A stretch of DNA of 64,000 nt from Saccharicrinis sp963667815 (GTDB taxonomy: Bacteria; Bacteroidota; Bacteroidia; Bacteroidales; Marinilabiliaceae), in the NCBI GenBank assembly GCA_963667815.1, contig OY764021.1; one strand, given 5' to 3'. The translations under genes and the position numbers were made by a program. The notes below the pieces were generated by a model. That model did no database searches and had not been told where the DNA came from. It worked only from the letters and a program-made list of their open reading frames with translations. The stretch's first letter is position 1. The number at the start of each line of letters is the position of its first letter. Shown here one piece after another: positions 18,135 through 28,019 of the stretch.

Positions 18135-19082
18135 TTAACCAATTGTATGATTTTCTATTAACTCTACAATAAGTTGTTCTAATTCAGATTCATCACTTGA
18201 AATACGTTTGGATTCCTTAGCCTGAAATACAACATTTTCAATTTTCTTCACTTTTGTTGGAGAACCTGTTAAACCCAACCATTTTTGATCCGTTTCAATG
18301 TCGTTTACACTCCATTCCTGGATCTTTAGATAAGGACGATCTTCGATCAAGTTAATATAATCTTCGCTTTGTTCTTGAATTTCAGTAACGGTCTTTGCAT
18401 GTTTAAACTTCATTACTTTTTTTGCATTCCTTGGGCGACAATCCGGAGCTGATGCATTAACTGTTAAAACACATGGGAAAGTTGTTTCTATAAGTTCAAC
18501 ACCTCTTTCTAATCTACGCTTTACTCTAATACTACCTTTAATTGACAAATCAAATTCCTCAGCTAATTTTGCATGAGGAACTCCATATTTATCATCCTCA
18601 GCAACAATTCCTTCGTTTACAGAAATAATTTCTTCGGCATAAGTAACCTGAGGTAAATTTAATTTTTCGGCAACTTGTGGACCCACCTGGGCCGTGTCGC
18701 CATCAATAGCCTGACGCCCTGCAATAATTATATCGAAATCATTTATTTTTTTAATGGCACAAGAAATAGCATATGATGTTGCAAGAGTATCTGAACCTGC
18801 AAATGCTCTATCTGTTAATAAGAAGCCTTTATCAGCACCACGGTACAAACCTTCACGAATAATATCGGCAGCTCTACCTGGCCCCATTGTTAAAATAGTT
18901 ATTTCGGTATCAGGATATCGATCTTTAAGCCTCAAAGCTTGTTCCAATGCATTCAAATCCTCAGGGTTGAATATTGCTGGTAGTGCAGCACGATTAACCG
19001 TTCCATCTGCCTTCATTGCATCTTTTCCAACATTTCTGGTGTCGGGAACCTGCTTGGCAAGGACAATAATTTTTAATCCCAT
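18135..19082 (-). CDS. etfB: Electron transfer flavoprotein subunit beta
   Basis: 315 residues, somewhat longer than the 250-260 of proteobacterial subunits because of a C-terminal extension. Partner of EtfA; binds AMP and contacts the dehydrogenase. Signatures include IIVLAKQVPDTRNV at the start, LTMGPGRAADIIREGLYRGAD, GSDTLATSYAIS and AGRQAIDGDTAQVGPQVAE. First gene of the etfB-etfA-dehydrogenase block, with a promoter candidate 40 bp upstream. Divergent from msrB. Confidence 0.96.
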   Translation of the reverse strand: MGLKIIVLAKQVPDTRNVGKDAMKADGTVNRAALPAIFNPEDLNALEQALRLKDRYPDTEITILTMGPGRAADIIREGLYRGADKGFLLTDRAFAGSDTLATSYAISCAIKKINDFDIIIAGRQAIDGDTAQVGPQVAEKLNLPQVTYAEEIISVNEGIVAEDDKYGVPHAKLAEEFDLSIKGSIRVKRRLERGVELIETTFPCVLTVNASAPDCRPRNAKKVMKFKHAKTVTEIQEQSEDYINLIEDRPYLKIQEWSVNDIETDQKWLGLTGSPTKVKKIENVVFQAKESKRISSDESELEQLIVELIENHTIG

Positions 19083-19126
19083 ATTTTATTTGATTTTAAG
19101 GGTGAGAAATTTTTTTTCATGGCTAG

Positions 19127-19157
19127 CAAATTTAAAAAAACCATTGAATTACACAAT
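19127..19157 (-). promoter_or_regulatory. Candidate promoter of etfB-etfA-acyl-CoA dehydrogenase
   Basis: The minus strand reads ATTG (19154-19157), 19 bp, then TAAATTTG (19127-19134), a good fit to TTTG-N19-TAnnTTTG. The expected leader is about 38 nt. Confidence 0.5.
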
Positions 19158-19327
19158 CTATCCAACCGATTTTTTATGCTATTATACAACAGTATATTAA
19201 TTCTGTATTAACTAAATATACATACTAAATGAAGCCCAGGTATTTTCTGCCATAATATTTAAATACTATATACAACCTTATAGTTCCTGATATGTTATAA
19301 TAAAATAAACCTATAAATTAATGAAAT

Positions 19328-19789
19328 ATGAACTACTTAAGATTGAGCCTGATTTTGTTAATTAATTTTACACTATTAAATATTATGAATGCGCAGGAGA
19401 AAAAATATAATCCACTTTCAAAAGAAGAAAAACACGTTATTATAAATAAAGGAACTGAAATACCATTTACTGGGAAATATAATAACAATAAGGCATCTGG
19501 AATATATATTTGTAAACAATGTAATGCACCATTATACAGAAGTACAGATAAGTTTAATTCGGGATGTGGATGGCCAAGTTTTGATGATGAAATTCCTGGA
19601 GCTGTTTCCAGAATTAAAGATATAGATGGTTACCGAACAGAAATAATTTGTAACAATTGCCACGGGCACCTTGGTCACGTATTTTTAGGCGAAGGCTTTA
19701 CAAGTAAAAATGTGCGTCACTGTGTAAACTCCATCTCCTTAACTTTTATACCCAATGATTCAATTCCTCCTAAAATAATTAAAAAATAA
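19328..19789 (+). CDS. msrB: Exported peptide-methionine (R)-S-oxide reductase
   Basis: 153 residues with an N-terminal signal peptide ending near NAQE, so it acts outside the cytoplasm. Reduces the R-epimer of methionine sulfoxide in oxidised proteins. The two zinc-binding CxxC pairs are CKQC and CNNC. The catalytic cysteine is in VRHCVNSISLTF, and GCGWPSFDD and CHGHLGHVF are family blocks. No fused MsrA domain. Reducing partner not adjacent. It lies divergently from etfB and 145 bp upstream of the DUF3078 gene. Confidence 0.95.
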   Translation: MNYLRLSLILLINFTLLNIMNAQEKKYNPLSKEEKHVIINKGTEIPFTGKYNNNKASGIYICKQCNAPLYRSTDKFNSGCGWPSFDDEIPGAVSRIKDIDGYRTEIICNNCHGHLGHVFLGEGFTSKNVRHCVNSISLTFIPNDSIPPKIIKK

Positions 19790-19805
19790 AAAACATATTC
19801 TTTAA

Positions 19806-19836
19806 TTTCATTAACAAGAAAAACGAACTATTTTTG
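19806..19836 (+). promoter_or_regulatory. Candidate promoter of the DUF3078 gene
   Basis: TTTC (19806-19809), 19 bp, then TATTTTTG (19829-19836). The -7 is a full consensus match. It gives a leader of about 90 nt to the ATG at 19935. Confidence 0.4.
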
Positions 19837-19934
19837 CATACTAAAATTTGTATCTAAAAATTCTATTTTTTAAATCTTTTGGCAAGACTATTGAGAGCAA
19901 ATCTTGTCAAAAATGGAAAATATACGAGCTTAAT

Positions 19935-21341
19935 ATGTTTAAAACAGGATCTCACTCAAGTTTTTCAAGTAAATTTTCATTATTTCTGTTATTTATTCTA
20001 TTATTTTTTTGTGTTATAGTAAAGGCACAAAAACCTAATGTAGTAGAATATAACCCAAGTACTCCAACTCAAAAATCATGGTTTAAGGATGATTTGAATT
20101 GGAATATTAGAAAATGGGGACTCACAAAATTAGATTATAAGTTTTTTATTGTAGATTCTATTGAATACAATAGAAATCAAGCATGGACGCTTATTCCCCA
20201 CTATAGAAAATATAAAGACTTTGTAATGAGTTTAAAGTACTATCCTGACACGTCATTATCAGTAAACTTTAAACCAACATTAGTTGAGAAAGAGTTATTA
20301 TATGAACCTAGAGGATATTTCTCTGTTCTAAAATCAAATTCTGAAAAAGATTTTAATCTATCTTCTGCATTTAGTCTTAAAAAAGAAAACGAGAGAATAT
20401 TTATAGAGGAACCTGATTTAGTTAAACACGTATTGAAAACCATACCAGAGCCTCATAGATTAATTACAGACAGGCGTCATTTAGATAAACGATCGGCAGA
20501 GGAAGGTATCAGGAGTTTACTTTCTAATGACATTAAATATCCTGAAAAATTAAAGGAAAAAACAAAGATTAAAGGTCCTTGGGTATTAAGTGGAACAGAA
20601 AGCATTCAACTTTCGCAAGCGTTTTTAGAAAACTGGACCAAAGGAGGTGAGAACTCTATATCTTTATTAAGTGACTTACTCTTAAATGCAAATTATAAGA
20701 AAAATAAAAACGAATGGGAAAATTATATTCGTCATCAAATTGGAATTATTAGCTCTGAAAGTTACGATACTCAGATAAACAACGATCAAATAGAAATGAA
20801 TAGCAAATACGGATTAAAAGCATCCAAAAAATGGTACTATTCAGCTTTATTTAATTTCAAGTCTCAGTTTTTTAATGGATATAATAATAAAAGCCGAGAA
20901 GACATTATATCCGGTTTTCTCTCCCCAGCATATTTTACTTGTGCGATTGGTATGGACTATAAAAAAGATAAAGTTTTCACCTTATTACTTTCTCCTTTTA
21001 CAGCTAAACTAACATATGTTTTAGATACTGCAAAAGTAGATCAAACAAGATATAAGATTGACGAAAATAAAAGAAGTTCATTCAGTAATGGTGCTTCAAT
21101 TGTTAATAATATCAATTGGAAAATTTCTACTGAGTTAAGCTTAATATCAAAGCTTGATGCATATGTTAGTTATTTTACAAAAGAGTCTTTAAAACAAATT
21201 GATTGGGAGATTATTTTCAACATGAGAGTAAATCGATTTTTATCTACTCGCATCAATACTAAGCTAAGATACTTTACAAATGAGTCTGAAAATATCCAAT
21301 TTAAAGAAAATTTTACCATTAGTTTCAACTATAAATTTTAG
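19935..21341 (+). CDS. DUF3078 outer-membrane-type protein
   Basis: 468 residues from ATG 19935; an in-frame upstream start would add 29 polar residues before the signal peptide, so it is rejected. The signal peptide ends near VKAQ. The C-terminal about 250 residues (LSQAFLENWTKGGENSISLLSDLLLNA onward in pieces) match the DUF3078 pattern: alternating aromatic beta strands and a terminal FTISFNYKF typical of a barrel closing strand. Residues about 30-220 are a less conserved N-terminal region. DUF3078 is confined to Bacteroidota and has no assigned function. The architecture supports an outer-membrane barrel. Confidence 0.82.
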   Translation: MFKTGSHSSFSSKFSLFLLFILLFFCVIVKAQKPNVVEYNPSTPTQKSWFKDDLNWNIRKWGLTKLDYKFFIVDSIEYNRNQAWTLIPHYRKYKDFVMSLKYYPDTSLSVNFKPTLVEKELLYEPRGYFSVLKSNSEKDFNLSSAFSLKKENERIFIEEPDLVKHVLKTIPEPHRLITDRRHLDKRSAEEGIRSLLSNDIKYPEKLKEKTKIKGPWVLSGTESIQLSQAFLENWTKGGENSISLLSDLLLNANYKKNKNEWENYIRHQIGIISSESYDTQINNDQIEMNSKYGLKASKKWYYSALFNFKSQFFNGYNNKSREDIISGFLSPAYFTCAIGMDYKKDKVFTLLLSPFTAKLTYVLDTAKVDQTRYKIDENKRSSFSNGASIVNNINWKISTELSLISKLDAYVSYFTKESLKQIDWEIIFNMRVNRFLSTRINTKLRYFTNESENIQFKENFTISFNYKF

Positions 21342-21398
21342 TCATTCATCAATTTTTTAATGCATTTCGTAAATTTTAACATTATTTCACACGAATAG

Positions 21399-21430
21399 TT
21401 TTGTTATTAAATACAATCCCAATATATTTG
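21399..21430 (+). promoter_or_regulatory. Promoter candidate in an intergenic region
   Basis: TTTTG (21399-21403), 19 bp, then TATATTTG (21423-21430): both boxes match the Bacteroidota consensus at the preferred spacing. The nearest downstream CDS starts at 21637, beyond a terminator, so the transcript would be noncoding. Confidence 0.55.
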
Positions 21431-21435
21431 TAATA

Positions 21436-21560
21436 CAAAATTTAAAACGAGCTCATACAGAGCACATTAAAATATTAAAAGTCTTAAATTTTCTCATAGT
21501 TTAGGGTTAGGTTTGGTTAAAGATTGAAAGCTACTATTTGTTAATAGTAGCTTTCTTATT
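21436..21560 (+). ncRNA. Predicted small RNA
   Basis: About 125 nt between the promoter at 21399-21430 and a perfect terminator at 21526-21555. There is no ORF of note inside. The body contains a run AGGGTTAGGTTTGG that could be a pairing seed. Boundaries are inferred from the promoter and terminator alone. Confidence 0.45.
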
Positions 21561-21562
21561 TT
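21526..21562 (+). terminator. Terminator of the predicted small RNA
   Basis: Perfect 13-bp arms GAAAGCTACTATT (21526-21538) and AATAGTAGCTTTC (21543-21555) with a TGTT loop, followed by TTATTTTG. It lies 185 bp after the DUF3078 stop, which is far for that gene. Confidence 0.8.
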
Positions 21563-21636
21563 GTATGATATATGAAAAATCTATAGTATCTTATATCCGA
21601 TAAACAACAAGTCTCAAAAATATAATTATTCACCCC

Positions 21637-22251
21637 ATGTTACTGAAAATATATCCTGAAAATCCGAATCCTAAAGAAATACGATTTGTTGTTGAAGAAT
21701 TAAAAAAAGGTGCTGTAATTATTTATCCTACAGATACCATTTACGGAATCGGATGTGACATTAATAATTCAAAAGCCGTTGAAAGAGTTGCAAGAATAAA
21801 AAATATCAACTTAAAAAAAGACCACCTTTCTTTTATATGTTACGATCTTAGTCACATATCCGATTACACCAAATCATTAGACAACAATACCTTTAAGATG
21901 ATGAAAAGAAACCTTCCTGGTCCTTTTACATTTATTTTAAATGCTAATACTAATGTACCTAAACTATTCAAAAACAATAAAAAAACAGTGGGTATTAGGG
22001 TTCCTGACAATAATATAATCAGAGAAATAATTAAAGAATTAGGTAATCCAATTTTAAGTACCTCTGTAATTGATGAAGATGATATTATTGAGTACACAAC
22101 TGATCCTGAACTTATCTACGAAAAATACAGTAAACATGTAGATTTAGTAATAGATGGAGGTTATGGAGATAATTCCCCTTCAACAATCGTTAATTGCACT
22201 AATGGTGACTTTGAAATTATACGACAAGGAAAAGGTGAACTCGAGTACTAA
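21637..22251 (+). CDS. L-threonylcarbamoyladenylate synthase (Sua5/YciO/YrdC family)
   Basis: 204 residues: a YrdC-type domain without the C-terminal Sua5 extension. Makes threonylcarbamoyl-AMP for the t6A modification of tRNAs reading ANN codons. Signatures are GAVIIYPTDTIYGIGCDI (about 29-46), KKDHLSFICYDLSHIS, LPGPFTFIL, VGIRVPDN and the ATP/threonine-site PSTIVNCTNG. The YciO branch lacks confirmed activity in E. coli, so the exact member is uncertain. It stands alone, convergent with the cupin gene. Confidence 0.9.
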   Translation: MLLKIYPENPNPKEIRFVVEELKKGAVIIYPTDTIYGIGCDINNSKAVERVARIKNINLKKDHLSFICYDLSHISDYTKSLDNNTFKMMKRNLPGPFTFILNANTNVPKLFKNNKKTVGIRVPDNNIIREIIKELGNPILSTSVIDEDDIIEYTTDPELIYEKYSKHVDLVIDGGYGDNSPSTIVNCTNGDFEIIRQGKGELEY

Positions 22252-22340
22252 CCTGTAGATGCTCTATAAAGCAAAAGAGGCATCTAAATCTATTAAACCA
22301 GATTTATGATGCCACTCATTATTAATACTATTCTTAACAT

Positions 22341-22694
22341 CTATTTCTCCTGAAATTCATCAATTTCATAAGATGGAGACATAACACTTAAATATTTCAA
22401 TAATTTAACTCCTGAGTTTTTAATACCATGCTTAGCATTAGATGGAATAAAAATACAATCTCCAGGTTTTACAATTGAATCTTCCCCATCTACTGATATT
22501 ACTCCTGTCCCTTCTAAAATATAACAAACTTGTTCTGATTCATGCAAATGAACATATTGATATCCCTTAGGTTCTACCTCAGATACTGCAACGGTTAAAT
22601 TATCAGCATTTGAATTTAATTTTGAAATTAAAAGAAAAGATTCAATGTTTTCCCCTTTAAAATGCGATACATTTTCTTTATTATAGACTTTCAT
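22341..22694 (-). CDS. Small cupin-domain protein
   Basis: 117 residues forming a single cupin barrel. Motif 1 is YVHLHESEQVCYILEG (two histidines and a glutamate as metal ligands) and motif 2 is GDCIFIPSNAKHGIKN with the fourth ligand histidine. Such single-domain cupins are enzymes, metal-dependent isomerases or sugar-binding sensors; none can be chosen here. It has its own start and lies 245 bp from trkH. There is no clear operon partner. Confidence 0.85.
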   Translation of the reverse strand: MKVYNKENVSHFKGENIESFLLISKLNSNADNLTVAVSEVEPKGYQYVHLHESEQVCYILEGTGVISVDGEDSIVKPGDCIFIPSNAKHGIKNSGVKLLKYLSVMSPSYEIDEFQEK

Positions 22695-22939
22695 AGCAGA
22701 TAGTTTAAATTAGAGAATCAGACATGCTAGCTTAAAATAGTTAAATACTACGCTGATTATTACCATAATAATCTAACATCAGCCTATTCTTATTATTATT
22801 AAATATATGTGATTAACCAGCTTATATCTTATTTACAATTGTCATTAAAACTTATATCTAACGACACTATAAATTAACGAAAATCCAATTACTAATCAAG
22901 TTTATTGCAGATATAAAGTTTTGCAAACAAAACACATGA

Positions 22940-24391
22940 TTAATTTCGCCAAAAATAAGGAGAAAACAACAACACTACGGTAAATATTTCCAATCGCCCA
23001 ATTAACATCAAAAAGGACAAAAACCACTTACCGAAATCGGGTATATGAGCAAAATTAGCAGCTGGTCCTACTTCTCCCAAACCTGGACCTATATTTCCTA
23101 TACAAGTAGCAACTGCTCCAATAGATGTATCCAGATTATAGCCCATGATAGACATAATAATCATACTTATACCAACTATTAACATGTAAATTACAATAAA
23201 GGCCAATACATTGGTAACAACTGTTGAAGAAACCGCTTTTGAATTATACCTGACAGGAATAACAGCATTAGGATGAATCAATCGTCGTAATTCGTAATAT
23301 GCATTTTTAAGTAGTATCACAATTCGCATTACCTTAATACCACCACCCGTAGATCCAGCACTTCCTCCTACAAACATTAACATAAACATAACAATGGCCA
23401 GAGTAGGAACCCAAACCAAATAGTCAGCAGTGGCATAACCTGTGGTAGTTATTAACGAAACAACCTGAAACAATGCATCTCTAAAAGATTTTTCTATACT
23501 ACTATCTCCTCCTGAAACATACAATACAATTGCAACTAACAGAGTCGTTATCAATACAAATCCAGTATAATACTTAAATTCTTCGTCTTTAATGATCCGC
23601 ATGAACTTACCATTAAAAGCACTATAAGATAAAGTAAAATTTACTCCTGCAACAAACATAAAAATAATGATTACGTATTGAATAAAAGCGGAATCAAAAT
23701 ATGCTACACTAGCTTGCTTGGTAGAGTATCCTCCTGTTGCCATGGTGGTAAAGGAGTGACATATAGCATCAAAAAAAGTCATACCACCAACCCACAATAA
23801 AATAGTTTCAACAATAGTATAAACAACATATATTCCCCATAACCTTTTTGCAGTATCTGCAATTCTTGGATGTAACTTATCTGGCACCGGACCAGGCACT
23901 TCAGCCACAAACAACTGCATACCTCCAACACCTAAAACAGGCAGTATGGCTAAAGAAAGAACAATAATTCCCATTCCTCCCAACCATTGAATGATACTCC
24001 TCCAAAATAAAATCCCATGAGGAAGCGCTTCTATATCTTCAAGAATTGAAGAGCCTGTTGTTGTAAAACCAGACATTGTTTCGAAAAAAGCATCAGTAAA
24101 AGATGGAATTGCTTTACTAAGCCAAAACGGAAGAAGTCCAAAGAATGAGAAAACGATCCAGACCATTGTTACGATAACATATCCTTCTCTTTTACCAATA
24201 GATCTTGGCACTTTCATATTTGCACCAAAGAGCACACCTCCTGTTGAAACACAAATTAATGCCGACCAAAGAAAATAAGGCAAATCATATTCACCATAAA
24301 TAGCAGAAACTCCTGCTGTTATCAACATAAATACAGCCTCCACTAAAAGTAAAAGGCCTAATACTAATAAAACGATGCGAACATTAAGCAT
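22940..24391 (-). CDS. trkH: Trk-type potassium uptake channel TrkH
   Basis: 483 residues with about ten hydrophobic segments. It carries the repeated P-loop filters of the Trk/Ktr family (FFETMSGFTTTGSSIL, FTTMATGGYSTKQAS, VSLITTTGYATADY and VATCIGNIGPGLGEVG). Moves K+ across the inner membrane under control of the RCK subunit TrkA. It lies 44 bp downstream of trkA in the same direction and overlaps no other gene, so trkA-trkH is a transcription unit. The C-terminus FSPYFWRN is complete. Confidence 0.96.
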   Translation of the reverse strand: MLNVRIVLLVLGLLLLVEAVFMLITAGVSAIYGEYDLPYFLWSALICVSTGGVLFGANMKVPRSIGKREGYVIVTMVWIVFSFFGLLPFWLSKAIPSFTDAFFETMSGFTTTGSSILEDIEALPHGILFWRSIIQWLGGMGIIVLSLAILPVLGVGGMQLFVAEVPGPVPDKLHPRIADTAKRLWGIYVVYTIVETILLWVGGMTFFDAICHSFTTMATGGYSTKQASVAYFDSAFIQYVIIIFMFVAGVNFTLSYSAFNGKFMRIIKDEEFKYYTGFVLITTLLVAIVLYVSGGDSSIEKSFRDALFQVVSLITTTGYATADYLVWVPTLAIVMFMLMFVGGSAGSTGGGIKVMRIVILLKNAYYELRRLIHPNAVIPVRYNSKAVSSTVVTNVLAFIVIYMLIVGISMIIMSIMGYNLDTSIGAVATCIGNIGPGLGEVGPAANFAHIPDFGKWFLSFLMLIGRLEIFTVVLLFSPYFWRN

Positions 24392-24435
24392 ACATGATCA
24401 ATTGGTAAATACAAATAATTACCCGGTAACGATAT

Positions 24436-25776
24436 CTAACTAAACATCTTCTCAATCTTTCTAATACCCGAAGGCATAGCAAACACCACTACTTTATCAT
24501 TCGGAATAATTTCCGTGTTACCTGTAACTATTATTGCTCTATTATTTCTTATTATACCACCTACATTAACATCCTTAGGCAGTTTTAAATCACACAATCT
24601 TCCTTTTGTAATTTTAGAACCCTCACTGGCTACCAATTCTAAAACTTCAGCTTCCGATGCAGTTAAACACTTAACATGCGACACTCTGGCTTTTACTGTA
24701 TATCGGTATATATAACTAGCAGCAATTAGTTTTTTATTAATTAGAGTACCAATTCCTATATTTTCAGCAAGATCAATATAATCCATATTTTCTACCTCTG
24801 CCACAGTCTTTTTAACACCCATTTTCTTAGCTAATTGACAAGCCAGAATATTAACCTCAGAATTTGCTGTTACGGCCACAAAAGCATCCATTTTTTTAAT
24901 GCCTTCATCTTTTAATAATTCTAAATTCCGGCCGTCACCATTAATAACAAGAGTATTTTCTAATGTATCTGCAAGCTTAGTACTCTTCTCTCTATCAATT
25001 TCTATCATTTTAATATTATAGAAATTTTCTAATCGTTGAGCCAGTTTTTTTCCAATTCTACTTCCCCCCAATATCATCACATTCTTCACATCAAAATGCT
25101 CTTTACCACTATCTTCCATAACCTGCTTTGTTCCTTCAGGTGTTGTGATGATATAAGCCAAATCATTATGCCTAAACACCTCGTTTCCTCGAGGAATTAT
25201 GGTTTGACCATCTCTGTTTATAGCAACAGTGTTGTATAATTTTTGATCGTGTTTTTCTGCTACCTCAGCTAATGTTTTATTAACTATAGGAGCATTATCT
25301 CTAATTTTTAGAGCATATAGAATTAATTTTCCGTCTGAGAAATCTATTTGTTGACGAATTCCAACTCTTTTTAATGAAGTTCTGATTTCTTTTGCAGCTA
25401 ATTGTTCCGGATAAATTAACTGATCAACACCTAATTGTTGAAAAAACTCCTTATTTTCAGGTAACAAATATTCATAATTATTAATTCGTGCAATTGTTAC
25501 TTTCGCACCAAGTTTTTTTGCCAGAATTGCTGACATTAAACTCAATTCTTCGTATGGCGGTACTGCTATAAAAAGGTCACATGCATCAACATTTGCCTGC
25601 TTTAAATCTTCGATTGATGAAACAGAACCTACTATTGTCATTAGGTCGAAATGTGCATCAATCTGACGAAGACGTTCTTCATTATCATCAATTAAAATTA
25701 CATCATGATTTGCATTACACATCATTTTTGCAACGTGTGTACCTACTTCTCCTGCTCCTGCAATAATTATTCTCAT
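24436..25776 (-). CDS. trkA: Trk potassium uptake regulatory NAD-binding subunit TrkA
   Basis: 446 residues, the double-domain form. Two RCK_N Rossmann folds begin with IIAGAGEVGTHVAKMM (about 3-18) and VMILGGSRIGKKLAQRL (about 230-246). Each is followed by an RCK_C ligand-binding domain. It gates TrkH in response to nucleotide ligands; peripheral on the cytoplasmic face. Upstream of trkH with a 44-bp gap. No clear promoter consensus was found in the 134 bp upstream. Confidence 0.96.
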   Translation of the reverse strand: MRIIIAGAGEVGTHVAKMMCNANHDVILIDDNEERLRQIDAHFDLMTIVGSVSSIEDLKQANVDACDLFIAVPPYEELSLMSAILAKKLGAKVTIARINNYEYLLPENKEFFQQLGVDQLIYPEQLAAKEIRTSLKRVGIRQQIDFSDGKLILYALKIRDNAPIVNKTLAEVAEKHDQKLYNTVAINRDGQTIIPRGNEVFRHNDLAYIITTPEGTKQVMEDSGKEHFDVKNVMILGGSRIGKKLAQRLENFYNIKMIEIDREKSTKLADTLENTLVINGDGRNLELLKDEGIKKMDAFVAVTANSEVNILACQLAKKMGVKKTVAEVENMDYIDLAENIGIGTLINKKLIAASYIYRYTVKARVSHVKCLTASEAEVLELVASEGSKITKGRLCDLKLPKDVNVGGIIRNNRAIIVTGNTEIIPNDKVVVFAMPSGIRKIEKMFS

Positions 25777-25910
25777 CGGTAATTTTATTCAAAAAATATT
25801 CTATAATTAGATAACCTGAAAATCGCAGTAAAAATAAAAGATAAAATTAAAAACAAAGTACCACAAATGAATTATTTATCAACTTGTGTGCGAAAACATT
25901 CTGATACCAA

Positions 25911-27950
25911 TTATAGCACGATAGCACCATTTAATGCAACAAAATGTATAACTACAGAATCATTTCTCTGATAATCTGCAATTTGACGGCATTCATATTG
26001 TGAGAAAGATGAATCAAAAACTACTTTTGCAGTTTTAAATTCAGATAAAACTTCTGCAATAATATTTTGAGAAACTTTATGTGTAATAATGATCACATCC
26101 AAATTCAATTGTAGCTTCTTCAATGCATCTAAATCCATATCACCATTAAGTATTACACCGTGATAATTTGAATTATAAAACGGTATAATTGTATCAGCTA
26201 TTACTCTATGGGGCTCAAGTATTGTTAACAGCTTACTTCTCCACAATGGCATTACTTTTCTTTCCAACTCCAGGTCAGATATTTTTGATCCTGAATAAAA
26301 ACAACTGTTATTTAAAATAATCTCAGAAATAGCACTCTTACCCTTAATTTCATGCACTACAATTCTTTCTTCGGATAATTGAATATATGATGTTACTGTT
26401 TGTAAAATAAAGAATAGAATAGTAGAGACTAAACCTCCTGTAACATTAATAAAAGACTTTATATTATTATAGAGTATTATAAATAGAATTATTACGTAAA
26501 GAATAAATACCTCAAATATGTTTAACTGTAACCCTGCATATTTCGATAGATAAAAACTATTAACCCAACCAGCAACCTCTATTACAAATAACACTAAATC
26601 ATTTAAAGCACCTAACAAAAGTTGAGATATCAGCGAATGTTCAGGAATAAACACCAATAATAATCCACCTAAAAAGGCAAAAGGTATAAAAGGCACTATT
26701 ATTATATTAGAAATCAAGAACCACAATGGGAAATAACCAAAAGCATAAATAACGAGTGGCGCTGTTCCTATTTGTGCTGCGATTGATAATGAAAGCAGTG
26801 ACCAGATAAACTTACTCCAGGGCTTTGTTAAATATATTATTGTATTTATTCTTGGGTAAAAATAAACAATAGAGATTACTGCCATAAAACTCAACCAAAA
26901 GCCAACGTTAATAATAGCTTCAGGATTTAATAATAGAATTATAAACGCTGCAATAGCAAGCGAATGGTAAATATTATAGCTTACCCTACTCAAACTCTTG
27001 GTTACAATAAATATTGAGAACATTATGGTAGCCCTAAATACAGAAGGAGACATACCTGTTAATCCGGCATAGAACCATAAACAACCTAAAAGAATTACTA
27101 ATTGTATTTTCTTATTTACCTTTGATTTGAATCCTCCCAGCAAGAAGATAATTAAGAGATAGATAATTCCGACATGCATACCTGAAACCGAAATAAGATG
27201 CATTAATCCGGCACCAGAAAAATCTCCTTTTACACCATTATCAATCTGTGTTTTATCACCAAATATTAAAGCTATTAATATAGAACTCACCTCATCATCA
27301 AAATCCAGATTTAATATTTTATTCTCAAAACAATTACGAATCATATAAAAATAACGACGTACAGAAAATCCAGATTCTAATTGAATATATTGGTCCGAAC
27401 TCAGATAAAAGCAACCATAAATATTCTTTGCATTAAGATACTTGCTATAATCAAATGCATAAGGATTACTCTCTGACTTTACTTTTGTTAATTTAGATTT
27501 GAATAATATTTGATCACCAGGTAACAGAGGGACTTGTAGACTATCTTTTTTAAGGTACAAAAGAGATTTAAAATATACAGACTTATTACTTTCTGCTTTG
27601 GTCACAAGGAGTTCAATATTTTGTTTTTTTATATCTTCTTTGAAAACATTTAAGACAACACCCTTATAAGTAGCAGTTGTATCAAACTGTATATGTGCAA
27701 CATTACCACTGACATTACTGCACAATCCTGCAAAAACAAGTGAAAAATTAATTAATATACCAGCAATCCATCTTTTGGCATATTTCTTTTCAAGTTTAAA
27801 ATACAAATAGATTATCGTTAGAGCTACAATTACAACAAAAGAACTTATTACATAAGCAGAAGTTGTAATATAAAGACCCAAAACACGCCCCACTAGTAAT
27901 GGTATCAACAATCTAACGAATGGAAAAGCTCCATAAGGCAAAGGTTTCAT
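25911..27950 (-). CDS. comEC: ComEC/Rec2-family competence membrane protein
   Basis: 679 residues. The N-terminal segment (about 1-170) with two membrane helices and an OB-like DUF4131 region (PLLPGDQILFKSKL) is followed by the competence domain (about 220-500) with SGAGLMHLISVSGMHVGIIYLL and LTGMSPSVFRATIMF, the family core. Transports single-stranded DNA across the inner membrane during natural transformation. The C-terminal about 150 residues lack the HxHxDH motif of the metallo-beta-lactamase nuclease domain found in Gram-positive homologues. A GGATTCT/AGAATCC hairpin (27980-28002) lies between it and the upstream SRPBCC gene. Confidence 0.92.
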   Translation of the reverse strand: MKPLPYGAFPFVRLLIPLLVGRVLGLYITTSAYVISSFVVIVALTIIYLYFKLEKKYAKRWIAGILINFSLVFAGLCSNVSGNVAHIQFDTTATYKGVVLNVFKEDIKKQNIELLVTKAESNKSVYFKSLLYLKKDSLQVPLLPGDQILFKSKLTKVKSESNPYAFDYSKYLNAKNIYGCFYLSSDQYIQLESGFSVRRYFYMIRNCFENKILNLDFDDEVSSILIALIFGDKTQIDNGVKGDFSGAGLMHLISVSGMHVGIIYLLIIFLLGGFKSKVNKKIQLVILLGCLWFYAGLTGMSPSVFRATIMFSIFIVTKSLSRVSYNIYHSLAIAAFIILLLNPEAIINVGFWLSFMAVISIVYFYPRINTIIYLTKPWSKFIWSLLSLSIAAQIGTAPLVIYAFGYFPLWFLISNIIIVPFIPFAFLGGLLLVFIPEHSLISQLLLGALNDLVLFVIEVAGWVNSFYLSKYAGLQLNIFEVFILYVIILFIILYNNIKSFINVTGGLVSTILFFILQTVTSYIQLSEERIVVHEIKGKSAISEIILNNSCFYSGSKISDLELERKVMPLWRSKLLTILEPHRVIADTIIPFYNSNYHGVILNGDMDLDALKKLQLNLDVIIITHKVSQNIIAEVLSEFKTAKVVFDSSFSQYECRQIADYQRNDSVVIHFVALNGAIVL

Positions 27951-28019
27951 ATAAGTTAGGTTTGGTAGTTGGTTATAGAGGATTCTATATTTTACAGAAT
28001 CCCAACATTTTTAAAATCG

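Noticed and set aside
22257..22286. Terminator between the Sua5-type and cupin genes
   Set aside because: The AGATGC/GCATCT stem needs a bulge and neither side has a T-run.
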